From Rhynchopus sp. YZ270_cl-10 (lineage: Eukaryota; Euglenozoa; Diplonemea; Diplonemida; Diplonemidae): a stretch of DNA of 64,000 nucleotides. Position numbers and translations under genes: made by a program. This document shows positions 20,788-31,036 of this stretch, one piece after another. The stretch spans positions 124,001 through 188,000 of the forward strand of contig OZ037874.1 in assembly GCA_964035575.1 (NCBI GenBank). The letters are read 5' to 3'. A model generated the notes under the pieces. That model was not told the DNA's origin. It searched no databases and saw only the letters and a program-made list of their open reading frames with translations. Positions within the stretch are counted from its first letter, which is position 1. The number at the start of each line of letters is the position of its first letter.

Positions 20788-21069
20788 TGTGTGTTGGGTG
20801 GGGTGGGTGCTAGCAGAGGGGTGGTGTGTGTGTGGTGTGTGTGCCCGTGGTGGTCTACCCCCCGCCTGTAAATGGGGGGGGTTAGAAAGTGCGACAATAA
20901 CAAACAAAACAAAACTGGGAGCAAAGTTGCGAGGAACAATATAATTTCGGTTCAACCTTCTTTTTTGAACACGGAAGTAATGGCGTTTTTTACGACAAAT
21001 TTGCAAGCAAAAAAAGAGGGGCTACTACACATAATTGCTGTGACGGAAGCCACGCACATCCCCCCCAAT

Positions 21070-22953
21070 TTATTTCCGACTCAATCCATTGTAGATGTCA
21101 CCACGAGCCTCCCACTCCGATTTTGGCGGGCGACGTAGGAAGGTGCACTCCTCCGCTACTTTGGGAGGACGGGGTGTGATCCCAGCACGCCGCTCAGCCG
21201 CCCCCACTTCAGCAGCAACCTCACTGTCAAGCCCTACGATGGGGTCGACAGCCTTTTTTGCACGCCTGACTGCACAACCTCCACCACCACCTCCTCCTCC
21301 TCCTCCACGCACAGCTTTCTCCGGGTACACACAGTGGTCCTCCTGTTGCGCACAGTTCTTTACAAATGTCTTTGTCTCGGTGCGCCATACATCAAATACT
21401 TCAGGAACATCTTCAGGCGGCACCACCGTCTTCTTTGTCTCCAATCGTACTGGAACTGCCGCAGACGCAACGTCTTGCGGGCGTGGTGCGGACCCTACAG
21501 CATGCCCCGCCACCCGCCACGGCAGCACCCACAGCATCCCCATTGCTTCTCCAACTACTACTGCCCGCTGATTCCTCAACGACTCTGCTTTGCATTGGTT
21601 TCCAAACCGCACTACCACCCCCATCTTCAGCCCTGCAGCATACCGTGAGACGACCGCTTCAGACACATCAAACGTTAATAAAACTGTTTTTGGTGGTCCT
21701 TCTGCTGTTTCAATTCCTTTTTGTGTATCATAAAAAAACTGCGGTTTTTCCTGAACCACCTCCGGGAGCGGGTCTGGAGGAGGTGGCGGCGGGGAGGGAT
21801 AACCCAAAGACGCGCAGACCGCATGGAGAACCGAATACTCCACATACTGTTTGAATTCAGAGTGAAGTCGATAGAGGGGCTTGCCTTGGCGAAACCTGCG
21901 TAACAATCTGTGTAGACGCGACGGACGCGACAATTCTGCATATTGTTGACACGAAGACGACGGTGGGTTTTCTGTACGACCTTTGAAATGTACCTGCTTT
22001 AACCGCACTTCATCGTATTGGTGACTCCCATAGAACACACAATGTGACGCATATTTAAATGGACATCTCGTATGCAGTTTGGTAGAACCGATTGGTTCCA
22101 AATCCTCATCTCCCTCCTCCCCTTCCCCTTCCCCCGGCTTCTCAGGAGGTTTTTCTATGGGGTATATTTCTTCTTCTTCTTCGTCTATCAGACCCATCTC
22201 ACGGTATAAGTCGGGGAGTAGATCTTGGACACATTGTGTTTCTTCTGGTTGGGTAGGGAGGGTGCGCCAATCAGCTGCTTCGACGGTGCATATGATGGGT
22301 GGTGGGGTGGTGGGGCGAGGGGGAGGGGGGAAGGTGGAGGACTCAGTGGTGAAGGTGCTGCGGAGTGCGTCGCGCTCTTGAGATTCGAAGACGATGATGT
22401 CGGCGCGGTAGGTGTGCTGGAGGATCCGAAGCTTTTCGCGGTTTTTCACCCACATATGCCCCAGCGTCGCTGCCAGGTATATGTCCAACAACGCTGCCCC
22501 ATTCTTCTTATCAACCTTCCCCCGCATGACCCCCTCCTCCTCCACCACCGCGCCACCAGCCCCGCACATATAGTACAATGAAAACAGCAGCTGCTCGCAC
22601 CGCTGAAGCACGTCCTCCCGCTTGCGTTCTTCCTTCAGGAAGAGAGGTGCCATCTGCTCTGCAAGGGGCAGACCCTCTCGTCCTCCATCGGGGGTCATTG
22701 GTGTCTCCGGAGGTGTGTCTTCCTGCTGTGCTGAAGATGGTGGTTGTGGTGTTGGGTTTTGTTGTTGCGGCTCGGGTGGTGGTGGTGGTGGTGGTGTCGG
22801 GTCTAGTTGGGTTTCAGGTGGGTCCGGTGGAGGGGAAGTTGCTGGTGGTGGTGGTGGTGGTGTAGGTGTAGGTGGTGACGGTTCGACAGTCTTCACATAC
22901 TCCCCACCATCGTCGATATCAGCAAAGGACTGCTCCCGGTTGGGGGAGAGCAT
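21070..22953 (-). CDS. Proline-rich protein of unknown function
   Basis: Single frame of 627 codons from ATG 22953. The first ~85 residues are very rich in proline (runs of six or more), then a helical, charged region (KEERKREDVLQRCEQLLFSL), an acidic stretch (EEEEEIYPIEKPPEKPGEGEGEEGDEDLEP), a second proline run and a globular-looking part (KTVLLTFDVSEAVVSRYAAGLKMG). Near residue 560 is a run of ten glycines. No known domain, signal peptide or membrane segment found. ACAAAATG gives a good start context. The C-terminal LRRPPKSEWEARGDIYNGLSRK is the least biased piece and best for a homology search. Confidence 0.7.
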   Translation of the reverse strand: MLSPNREQSFADIDDGGEYVKTVEPSPPTPTPPPPPPATSPPPDPPETQLDPTPPPPPPPEPQQQNPTPQPPSSAQQEDTPPETPMTPDGGREGLPLAEQMAPLFLKEERKREDVLQRCEQLLFSLYYMCGAGGAVVEEEGVMRGKVDKKNGAALLDIYLAATLGHMWVKNREKLRILQHTYRADIIVFESQERDALRSTFTTESSTFPPPPRPTTPPPIICTVEAADWRTLPTQPEETQCVQDLLPDLYREMGLIDEEEEEIYPIEKPPEKPGEGEGEEGDEDLEPIGSTKLHTRCPFKYASHCVFYGSHQYDEVRLKQVHFKGRTENPPSSSCQQYAELSRPSRLHRLLRRFRQGKPLYRLHSEFKQYVEYSVLHAVCASLGYPSPPPPPPDPLPEVVQEKPQFFYDTQKGIETAEGPPKTVLLTFDVSEAVVSRYAAGLKMGVVVRFGNQCKAESLRNQRAVVVGEAMGMLWVLPWRVAGHAVGSAPRPQDVASAAVPVRLETKKTVVPPEDVPEVFDVWRTETKTFVKNCAQQEDHCVYPEKAVRGGGGGGGGGGCAVRRAKKAVDPIVGLDSEVAAEVGAAERRAGITPRPPKVAEECTFLRRPPKSEWEARGDIYNGLSRK

Positions 22954-23711
22954 TTTGTGGGGCGCGTCTTTGTGTGGGTTACCCCCCCCTATCCCCCCCT
23001 CCTTTTCACTGATTGTGGTGGGTTTGTTGTATGAGGGGAAAAAATAAAGTTGACATTACCAGAAAAGTTGAATGTGCCTGGTTTGCATACACATCCAATA
23101 CAAAAGGCAAACGGTCACCACTTCTGTTTGTCTGTATTGACTATTCTTTGCCAAGAATTTGACAAAGAAAAAACGGGGACATATTATGCAATCTGTTGAA
23201 GGCAAAGGGAAAACGGGGGCTCAAGAATAATTATCGGCGCTTTTTTTTAGATCTCAGTGGGAGACCAACTTTCCACAGTTATTGTCTAAGCTTTTGTAAA
23301 GCCACTGGTGGTCCACAAGACAGAGTGGGGCCACCTTTCGCACCAGCAGCCCTCAGTCCGTTTAATAAGAAGAAACGGCAGTCGTTTACACCCCAAAAGG
23401 TTTCCTGGCGAAAGCTACGCAACATTTCTAATTGGTAGCTGCATCAAATGCAACACACTGCTGTCTCCAGGAGATGTCATACCATACACTGTCCAACACC
23501 AACACACACGATCACCATACCCGAGTAAACGTACTATTTAATTATTTTCCTCCAAAAGGTAACAACAATCATTTTGCTAAGCATGTTTCCGGGGGGTGAC
23601 CGTGCAGACCCCCCTTTTACCCACCCTCAGTAGGCTAGCTAGGATGAGGACCCTCAAATGTTCAGCAATTCGATCAATACATTGCTTTTCACACCACTCC
23701 TCTCGACCCCT
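22954..23711. other. Gene-free stretch
   Basis: Nothing recognised. The segment near 23395-23460 (CAAAAGG.TTCCTGGCGAAAG) weakly resembles 42700-42790. Confidence 0.5.
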
Positions 23712-24194
23712 TCAAAGCTCTGGCCTGCAGGTATGAAAATCCGGCAGCGACCCAGCAAGATATGCGCGAAGCTTGGGAAGATAGTCAGGCCGGATGTCGA
23801 CGGTGTGCCCCTGCGCAGTGCTGTTGTCTGCAAGGACTTCGCCGCATGCGACGGACTTCCGTGCTGTCAGAATCGCACCGTCGCCCACCTTCGCGCCCAC
23901 AAGCACGCTTGCTCCTGTGTGTAGTATGTTGTTACTCCCGACCTCCTGTGCATACACCGTGGTTCGCGTGCCAAAGTGGTTGTTGTCCCCGATATACATA
24001 GTTTGGGGCGACCCGTCCGCAGCAGGCGGCAGCACATTGCGCACCTCCACCATGCACTCAAAGACGTTCCCGCTGCCGATCACGATGGGGCCAGACACGG
24101 CACGGATTTTTACTACAGGGCCAAAGACGTTGTCGGTGCCGACGGTGACAGGGTGGCTTTTGTCAACGTCGACACTGCTGCATATTGTGTTCAT
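23712..24194 (-). CDS. DCTN6: Dynactin subunit 6 (p27)
   Basis: Single exon of 160 codons. It shows the left-handed beta-helix hexapeptide pattern and matches DCTN6 along its length: SGPIVIGSGNVFE, MYIGDNNHFG, VGSNNILHTGASVLVGAKVGDGAILTA and the HTVDIRPDYLPKLRAYLAGSLPDFH tail, where the family has a leucine/histidine-rich C-terminal helix. In other eukaryotes p27 sits at the pointed end of the dynactin complex with p25 and helps dynein bind cargo. The N-terminus (MNTICSSVDVDKSHPV) is shorter than the ~190-residue animal protein by roughly one coil, so a missing upstream exon is possible but not required. Confidence 0.85.
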   Translation of the reverse strand: MNTICSSVDVDKSHPVTVGTDNVFGPVVKIRAVSGPIVIGSGNVFECMVEVRNVLPPAADGSPQTMYIGDNNHFGTRTTVYAQEVGSNNILHTGASVLVGAKVGDGAILTARKSVACGEVLADNSTAQGHTVDIRPDYLPKLRAYLAGSLPDFHTCRPEL

Positions 24195-24230
24195 AAGAAG
24201 GGGGTGCCTAGGGTAGTGTTAAAAAAAATG

Positions 24231-24970
24231 TTAAATCGCTAAAACTCTCGAAAACACCAGTGGAGAGTCTCCGAGACTCCAGGGGATTTCAATGTATGAA
24301 AGTTTTCTTTAAAAAACTGATTCTTTAAAAAAAAAATGCCGTTTTTTTAGTTCACTGTCCTAGGGGAGGAGAGGAGGGGGCTGTGTGGAGGTGGTTGGAA
24401 AGGGGAAAAAAACTGTAGCGGTTGGCCCCACCGTTGAAGCGTACTTCAAAACATAGGATGACACATCGCTCAGAGGGGGTTTTTTTTTATTTGGTATTCA
24501 CTCTCGCCACTTTTGCGCTGATGAAGCAGTGTGGCCGGGAGTTTTTTGTTATTTTTTGTGATTTTTATTTTCTTCTTTTTTAAATGGCTAAAACTCTCGA
24601 AAACACCAGTGGAGAATCTCCGAGACTCCAGGGGATTTCAATGTATGAAAGTTTTCTTTAAAAAACGGATTCTTTAAAAAATGCCGTTTTTTTAGTCCAC
24701 TGTCCTAGGCATACCTAGAAAGCGAATATGATATTCGCCCTATATTCGGATCCGAATATAGGCCGAATATCATATTCGCTTTCTAGGTATGCCTAGGGGG
24801 GGAGAGGAGGGGGCTGTGTGAGGGGAAAAACTGTAGCGGTTGGCCCCACCGTTGAAGCGTACTTCAAAACATAGGACGACACATCGCTCAGAGGGGGGTT
24901 TTTTTTATTTGGTATTCACTCTCGCCACTTTTGCGCTGATGAAGCAGTGTGGCCGGGAGTTTTGTTTTTT
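24231..24970. repeat. Tandem duplication of ~330 bp upstream of DCTN6
   Basis: Unit 1 (24231-24560) and unit 2 (24582-24970) both run from GCTAAAACTCTCGAAAACAC through GTAGCGGTTGGCCCCACCGT to GAAGCAGTGTGGCCGGGAGT. They differ by few bases apart from the palindrome inserted at 24710 in unit 2. The position just upstream of a gene start suggests duplicated promoter or 5' UTR DNA. Confidence 0.85.
24710..24791. mobile_element. 82-bp near-perfect palindrome, filled site with 6-bp duplication
   Basis: The insert starts CATACCTAGAAAGCGAATAT and is its own reverse complement with one mismatch over 41-bp arms. CCTAGG stands on both sides (24704-24709, 24792-24797), while the sister unit has a single CCTAGG at 24359-24364. 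This is a direct empty-site/filled-site pair. Confidence 0.9.
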
Positions 24971-25019
24971 TTGTTTTTTTTGCTCTTTTTTGCTCATGAG
25001 CGGGAAGGGGCGGAGGGGG

Positions 25020-25221
25020 CAGCGTTCTAAAATACGCACCGATTCATATTAATACGTACGCGTATTAATACGTATACGTGGGGGGGATTAGGGGGTCCGA
25101 CTCTTAAGGAATTCCTTAAGGAATTTTGTCCGTTTTTCATTTTTTTCAACATTGGGCCATTTCCCTGGCACCCACTGGGGGGGATGGTGGGGGGGGGTAG
25201 ATCACGTATTTTAGAACACTG
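25020..25221. mobile_element. 202-bp MITE with 9-bp target duplication
   Basis: Ends CAGCGTTCTAAAATACG and, reversed, CAGTGTTCTAAAATACG; CGGAGGGGG repeats at 25011-25019 and 25222-25230. The interior has smaller palindromes (TATTAATACGTACGCGTA; TTAAGGAATTCCTTAAGG). Nine bases fit Mutator-like elements, though CAG...CTG ends also recall hAT. Confidence 0.75.
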
Positions 25222-25230
25222 CGGAGGGGG

Positions 25231-26831
25231 AGGGGAAATATTTTCAAGAAACATGACAGTAAAATGTGACCACCGTGGGGTGGACGCCAACTAATGCAGT
25301 CCTGCAATCCCTTTCGTGATATGAATCTGAATAGGGTAGCTCTGCTGTATGCTATGTTTAAGGGGTTCGATTTTTGGGGTTCAAAATCGTTCCCTTAGGG
25401 AGGGAAGTGCAGGTGAAGGATTCAGATACAAATGAAATAAGATGGACAGAACGTTGCTTTTTCCTGCAAAATAAGAAAGGGGAAACGACAATGACTGTGA
25501 CTGTGACAACGACAATGTGGACTCTAAATGTGTGAATCATTGAAGTAAATTGAATTGAACACCGTACCCCACCTCCCTTCCTTTTCCTATTCTGGGGCGG
25601 GTTGAGTAGACCCACACAAAAAAGGAAAAGTAGGAGTGCGGTTTCAATGTTCACACGCAAAAATACTTTGTTGGTTACATGACTGCAAAATCGGGTGAAA
25701 TAACACCGATTATATAACACTGATTTCTGGTTCAGGCACTTCAAGAAGTCTTCGAGAAGTGCGGACCATCAGTGAGTGAGGGACCATAGTACCATAGTAC
25801 CAGTGAAACCACCACTAAAAAAAGCAAAAAAAAGCGAAATCGTGTTGTCATCGTGCGTCATCGTGCACAATCATGTGTCATCGCCCCGTACCTGCAGCCC
25901 AGGAAACGCTGCATATCACCCCTTTTAAAAATAGATTCGTCTTCAATTCAGAGAAACCACTTGTCAGTGTTGCATACGCTTTCTCCACAATACAAGATCC
26001 AAGAGAATAACAAAAAGGTGAAGGAATGGGGAAGAAACGCTTTTTTTTTCCTCCCCCCCGAATCTACACAAAAAATACGAGCACGTTAGATACAAAAAAG
26101 CACACGTTGTTGCAGTGCAACAAAAAAACGCTGCAAACGAACAGTTTGTAAGATGATGGGGTCCTCGAAGCCTCGCCCAACCACCTGGTTGATTATTCGG
26201 TCCTTTATTCCTTTGATTCTCACACCAAACCATCTCTCTTAATAAGAGGGTTTAGCTAATTGAAAGAATTGCACCCTGAAATGGGTGGTGGACGAAGAAA
26301 CGGAAACGATAAGCTAGCTAAAAAAAATCTAAGCTAACCAAAACGAGACATAACAAATGTAAAAACAGCGTTGGGTGATACAACGAGCACTGTTTCAAAC
26401 GAAGCAGGGAAAACGCGCAAAACGCTTGAGAGACTCGTGCATCACAGCATAGGTGAGCCAGCCTGACCCAGCATATATATATCCTGCCAGGTGCCAGGGT
26501 GAACTTGCAGAAAAGAGGGCAGGGGCGTTCAGCACCCTGAGGACTAGGGGAAGTCCCGCATACCCCAACAGAAAGACAAAGGCTATGCACTGGTGATAAA
26601 GGAGAGGCAGGGTTGCTGAAAAAACAAAAAGACCCTGAAGGCACAAAAAACGCCCCGCATACCCCTCCTCGCCTCCTGTTTTGTAATCTCTCAGGTAGGA
26701 GACATCGATTCGGGCGGTCAACACCTTCATAGAGTTTCTGGAGGAACGGACCCCCGGATGCAATTTAAGGTCCAGCCCAGGACCAAAAAGACAAAAAGAA
26801 AATGAAGTTCGCGTGCACACTCGTTCAATTA
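25231..26831. other. Gene-free stretch
   Basis: A partial R2 (25262-25330) and unassigned sequence. A 146-codon frame at 26395-26835 has no family features. Confidence 0.5.
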
Positions 26832-29537
26832 TCACAGATAGATGAAGTCATGGGGGTTCAATAGCCTTTCATCCTCTAGGGCAAGTTGTGTGTCTGCAGC
26901 AGTGCGTCTGCTCTCTGCGATCTCTGCAGCTTGGGCAGACACAATACGTTTGTACTCGTCGACGATATCGTTGTGCTTGTCTACGATACCCTTGTAATTG
27001 TCAACGATAGCCTTGTGCTTGTCAACGACACCCTTGTGCTTGTCGACGATATCCTTGTACTTGTCGACTTCGGCACGAGCCTCGCAGAGGAGTGCCATGA
27101 GGTCTTCTTGCATGGGTGGTGGTTCCGGGTGTGCGAAGGACACAGCATGTGGGTCTGGTGGCACCCTGTTAACCTTCGTCTTCCGGTCGACCTCTGCATA
27201 CCACCGCTCCCGGCAGTACAGCCAGATGTCCAGAAGGAACTTCAGCACAGCCACATTCCCCACCCACTCGCCGATATTCTCCCCCGCATCGATCAGCGCC
27301 TCGTTCTCCTGCGACACCCCCAGAAACGCAACCACAGCAAACGCAAACTCAAGCAGCCCAAGCAGCACCTCCACCCAGTTCTCCACCCACCGTGAGAACG
27401 GCTTGTCTTTCAGCACGGTGGCAGTCCAGATCAGCGGCATGCAGGTAATAAGCCCCGCCCGGCCTGCACAGTTCACAAGCGTCTGTGGGTTCCACCCAAA
27501 GAGAACGCCGATGGAGCCCGTGAAGATGAGCTGTATGGCGAAGTACTCGCTGTGCTCAAAGCGGTACCCGTCGAAGACACAGACAGACGCACGCAGCGCA
27601 TGTGTCGGTGTCTGTTCACGCCACTCCCACCGTGCGGCGACGTACCGATCCAGCCAGCGCGTCGGCGGCACAGCAGCAGTGATGTATGTCTTCCGAGCAC
27701 AATTTGCCAGCCACAGCAGCCATGCAATCACCCCTGCAGACAGCAGCAGAATGCTGATGCCCACACCCAGATCGGCGTGGCTTCCGTGAAGCACCAGCGC
27801 AGTGGCGCCTTGCATGATAGGCGTCCACAGCAGCTCCAACACAAGGCACACCACCGGGACAGGCATGGCATGGAGCGAGGCCAGCACACCTGGCGTGCCG
27901 TACACACTGCTGTGCACCAAGGCTCCGAGGCACGTCGTCAGGATGAGCATGGTGATGATCACGGTGTTCCCAACGGCAGCACCACGTTCCTCGCGGAGTG
28001 TGTCTCTGCCGATTCTGAGCTGCGAGGGGCTCAGGACAAACGGCATCGGTGTTGCCGTGTTGCGTGGGCACTCCAGCATGCGGAGGTACATCTGTGCACG
28101 CGCCACACGCGACAGGCCGTGCGACGTCATGGTGAACGACCCACCCGTCACCACCGTCGTCGCCAAGGCACCACCAGTCACCCCTGAAGCCGTTGCGGTT
28201 GTGGTCCACTCTGTGTACTCCTCCAACACTGTGCTCCCATCATCGGGCTGGCTCAGCAGCGGCTGCGGTGTGAGTGTTGTCAGTGTCGGTGCCGGTGTGT
28301 CCGGTGGAGCTGTCTGCAGCGGGGTCGTGGTGGGCGCAGTTGTAGGAGCAGCCGTCTTTGGGGCAGGTGTGGCCGGAGGGCGCGTGTGCCCCGGTGTGAG
28401 TGTAGAAGGCACAGCAGTGTCTGGTGCAGGTGTCTGTGGGGGAAGCGTCTCAGGGATGGCTGTGTCGGGTGCTGGCGTGGGTGGGGGCTGGGTGCTTCCT
28501 GGTGTGAGTGTAGATGGCAACGCAGTTTCTGGAGCTTCGGTTTTTGGCGCCTCTGTTGCAGGTGGGTCAGTTGCAGGTGGATCTGTATCGGGTGCGACTG
28601 TCCTCGGCATGGTGCTCCACACACGCACCGAGTAGTCCCACGATGAACTAGCAATGAAGCGGCCATCCTTCGAGAACCGGACACTGTTGACCAGAGATTC
28701 GTGACCTGCCATGTCAAGGATGAGGGATAGCGAGCTGTCTGGCACCCACATCTTCACGTTCGTATCCACGGCTGCGGACACTATGTACTCACCGTTGGGC
28801 GAGTACGCAATGGAGTTCACGGCCGATGTATGCCCAAGGAAGGTGGCCTCTGCCTTCCGCGTGGCGAGGTCCCAGATGATGACTTTCTTGTCCGCACCGC
28901 CGCTTGCAACCTTTTTCCCATCTGGAGAGTAGGCCACGGTCCGAACAGTGTCTGTGTGCCCTGTCAGTGTGAACTCCACGGACTTGCTTGCCACGTTCCA
29001 CACGATGACGTCTGTACCACCACCGGACACTATACGGGTGTCGTCTGGAGAGAACTCTGTACTCATCACCGTGCTGCCATGACCAGAGAGCACGTAGGCC
29101 ACCTCACCAGAGGAAGTCCACACACGCACAGCGTTCCCCACATCCCCGGTCACAATCTGCGTACCCCCACTCGAGAACGCGACACTATACACAAAGTACC
29201 CAACATCGACGGTCTGCTGCACGGTACCGTCACTGGCACGCCATATCTTCAAGTTTCCATCAGAATCACCACTTGCCACTGTTGCCCCATCCGGTGAGTA
29301 CCGCACAGCCTGCACCACAGCCGCAGAGTCTGTATACCGTGTAACCTGCCCAGTCGAGGTGTCACATTTATTCATCCAGGGCGAGCTTCCAAGTATGAGC
29401 GTCCCAGAAGGGGAATAGTCGATGGCTTTGACATCGAAACCTTTGATCATTCCGACGCAGTTCGCGTGGTCATCTGTATCGCAGGCAGGGAGGACGTGGA
29501 GGTGTAACGACACTGTCCACAAAGCGAGGATCTGCAT
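26832..29537 (-). CDS. Membrane protein: WD40 ectodomain, Thr/Pro linker, multi-pass domain, coiled coil
   Basis: Single exon, 901 codons. The first ~18 residues (MQILALWTVSLHLHVLPA) look like a signal peptide. Seven or so WD40 blades follow (GHTDTVRTVAYSPDGKKVASGGADKKVIIWD is typical) to about residue 315, then a ~120-residue mucin-like linker of TDPPATEAPKT-type repeats. After a cysteine-poor stretch come about six hydrophobic segments (TVIITMLILTTCLGALVHSS; PVVCLVLELLW; ISILLLSAGVIAWLLWL; FAIQLIFTGSIGVLFGW; LITCMPLIWTATVL; VEVLLGLLEFAFAVVAFLGV). The C-terminus has a perfect heptad run (DKYKDIV, DKHKGVV, DKHKAIV, DNYKGIV, DKHNDIV, DEYKRIV), a coiled coil. If the signal peptide is right, the WD40 propeller is outside the cell, which is unusual. 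Sensor or adhesin is a guess. Confidence 0.85.
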   Translation of the reverse strand: MQILALWTVSLHLHVLPACDTDDHANCVGMIKGFDVKAIDYSPSGTLILGSSPWMNKCDTSTGQVTRYTDSAAVVQAVRYSPDGATVASGDSDGNLKIWRASDGTVQQTVDVGYFVYSVAFSSGGTQIVTGDVGNAVRVWTSSGEVAYVLSGHGSTVMSTEFSPDDTRIVSGGGTDVIVWNVASKSVEFTLTGHTDTVRTVAYSPDGKKVASGGADKKVIIWDLATRKAEATFLGHTSAVNSIAYSPNGEYIVSAAVDTNVKMWVPDSSLSLILDMAGHESLVNSVRFSKDGRFIASSSWDYSVRVWSTMPRTVAPDTDPPATDPPATEAPKTEAPETALPSTLTPGSTQPPPTPAPDTAIPETLPPQTPAPDTAVPSTLTPGHTRPPATPAPKTAAPTTAPTTTPLQTAPPDTPAPTLTTLTPQPLLSQPDDGSTVLEEYTEWTTTATASGVTGGALATTVVTGGSFTMTSHGLSRVARAQMYLRMLECPRNTATPMPFVLSPSQLRIGRDTLREERGAAVGNTVIITMLILTTCLGALVHSSVYGTPGVLASLHAMPVPVVCLVLELLWTPIMQGATALVLHGSHADLGVGISILLLSAGVIAWLLWLANCARKTYITAAVPPTRWLDRYVAARWEWREQTPTHALRASVCVFDGYRFEHSEYFAIQLIFTGSIGVLFGWNPQTLVNCAGRAGLITCMPLIWTATVLKDKPFSRWVENWVEVLLGLLEFAFAVVAFLGVSQENEALIDAGENIGEWVGNVAVLKFLLDIWLYCRERWYAEVDRKTKVNRVPPDPHAVSFAHPEPPPMQEDLMALLCEARAEVDKYKDIVDKHKGVVDKHKAIVDNYKGIVDKHNDIVDEYKRIVSAQAAEIAESRRTAADTQLALEDERLLNPHDFIYL

Positions 29538-30214
29538 AAAAGAGTAGTTGACAACGTGCTAAAACACGTCTGAGTCGAGCTCATGCAAAGGATGTGTACG
29601 TGAGTGGTATATAAAAGGGCACCCCTACTCCCGCATCTCCTGAACAGTGTGGTGTTTTGTTTTGGGGGTGTTAAGGAGGCAGGAGGGAAATGCATGGAGG
29701 ATGTATCACCAGCAGTCTTTAAGCCAGAAAGAGAAAGGTTGAAAGTGTAAACGCCTCACTGTTCATCGGACGCAGGGCACTCACCCAGTAACGTGCAGTT
29801 GGGTTTCATGACTAAAAAGGTTTGAAGTCTTTACATAGGGGGGAACTAAAGGGATCGTGTGAAACGCCATTTTTTTTTTTTCTTCAAATATGCTTTGTTT
29901 GCGCAACCCATATAGGAGGTTTTGTGCTTTTCACTAATGTTTTTTTTTTTTTTTCTAAAAAAGATGGGAGGGAAGAGATGAGGGAGTGGGGAAGTGTGTG
30001 GGATACAGAATCGAATTTAGACAACTCCCTTTTGTGGGTGTAGGCTAAAAACGCACGCCTTGGGCGTGATGGAGAAGGTGGGGGCTTTTTGTTTGCGCAA
30101 AAAAAGGTGAAAAAAAGCGCCAAAATATAGAAAATCTTGCCATGGACGGAGCTACGCGCAGTGCTGAGCCACCTTTTATTAAAGAGGGAAACGTTGAACG
30201 CGGCAAAGAAAAAT

Positions 30215-30275
30215 ATATCCGTTTTGCTTGATCAGATCTCGACCGTTTGTTGCATTGCACCGCTTCCACTTTTTA
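30215..30275 (+). repeat. Dispersed repeat R7
   Basis: GATCAGATCTCGACCGTTTG, then TTGCATTGCACCGCTTCCAC. It recurs in reverse orientation at 56695-56750. Confidence 0.7.
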
Positions 30276-30359
30276 AAGAGAACGTTGAACGCGGAAAAGA
30301 AGAAAAAAAACAATGGTCCAAAAAAAAAAGCAGATGCTATGAGAAAAAGCAGATGGACG

Positions 30360-30452
30360 ACGTTACTGAATAAAACTAACACAAAGTTTCGCCGTTGGCT
30401 TATAACGGTGGCATCAGTAGAACCACACTTCAAGTCATTTCCTTCACCATAG
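30360..30452. repeat. Foldback repeat R6
   Basis: TTTCGCCGTTGGCTTATAAC centre and the AAGTCATTTCCTTCACCATA end. Confidence 0.6.
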
Positions 30453-30993
30453 TAAGTAGCCTAGAGCAGTTCTTATATTATTTTATTTGATAAATTGTTG
30501 GAGTAGTGTAGTTGCCTCGGTTGTGTTGCCACAGTTGTGCAATCTCTACTGTTTGTTGATATTTTTTTTTTTGAAATCTTGGTTTATTACATCGTGTGTA
30601 CCCCCAAATTATGTTATTTCCACGTTCGTTTCGATGTTTTTTCTTTCCTCATCTTAGGTCTACAGTCACCAAGAGCAGTTCTCCACTCAATGGCAAATGT
30701 GAAAAAACATTTTCATATACTTTCAAATCAAAGAGAAAAAAAGTACAAATGACACTTTCTATGACTCAAAAAAAAAAAACAGAATAAGATGAATTCTACT
30801 ATGCCTTGACGATGTGAGCGTCGACAATAATATTGCCAAAAGAGTTGACTGTCTTCCCTTTACCACGTCTTTAAAAGCCGAGCCTGAGTTTTTTGCGTAC
30901 TGCGCATATGTGTTGTGTGCTCCCCCCTCCGTTTTCGCTCTGTCATTCCTTCCTTTGGGGGTGCAGGAGAGAAAGAGAGAGAAATTAAAGAAA

Positions 30994-31036
30994 AGTTTAT
31001 AAGATGATCCTAAGCCTCTCTGTGCTTAGTCGCCTT
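30994..31036 (+). repeat. Dispersed repeat R1
   Basis: AGTTTATAAGATGATCCTAA, then GCCTCTCTGTGCTTAGTCGC; a long poly-A run follows. Confidence 0.75.

Noticed and set aside
26395-26835. 146-codon minus frame after the WD40 gene
   Set aside because: No domain, no splice pattern; hydrophobic bias comes from T-rich DNA.
29608-29617. TATATAAAAG as a TATA box
   Set aside because: It points to the plus strand, where no gene follows; the WD40 gene runs the other way. Similar TATA-like bits (16003, 26476) are equally unsupported.
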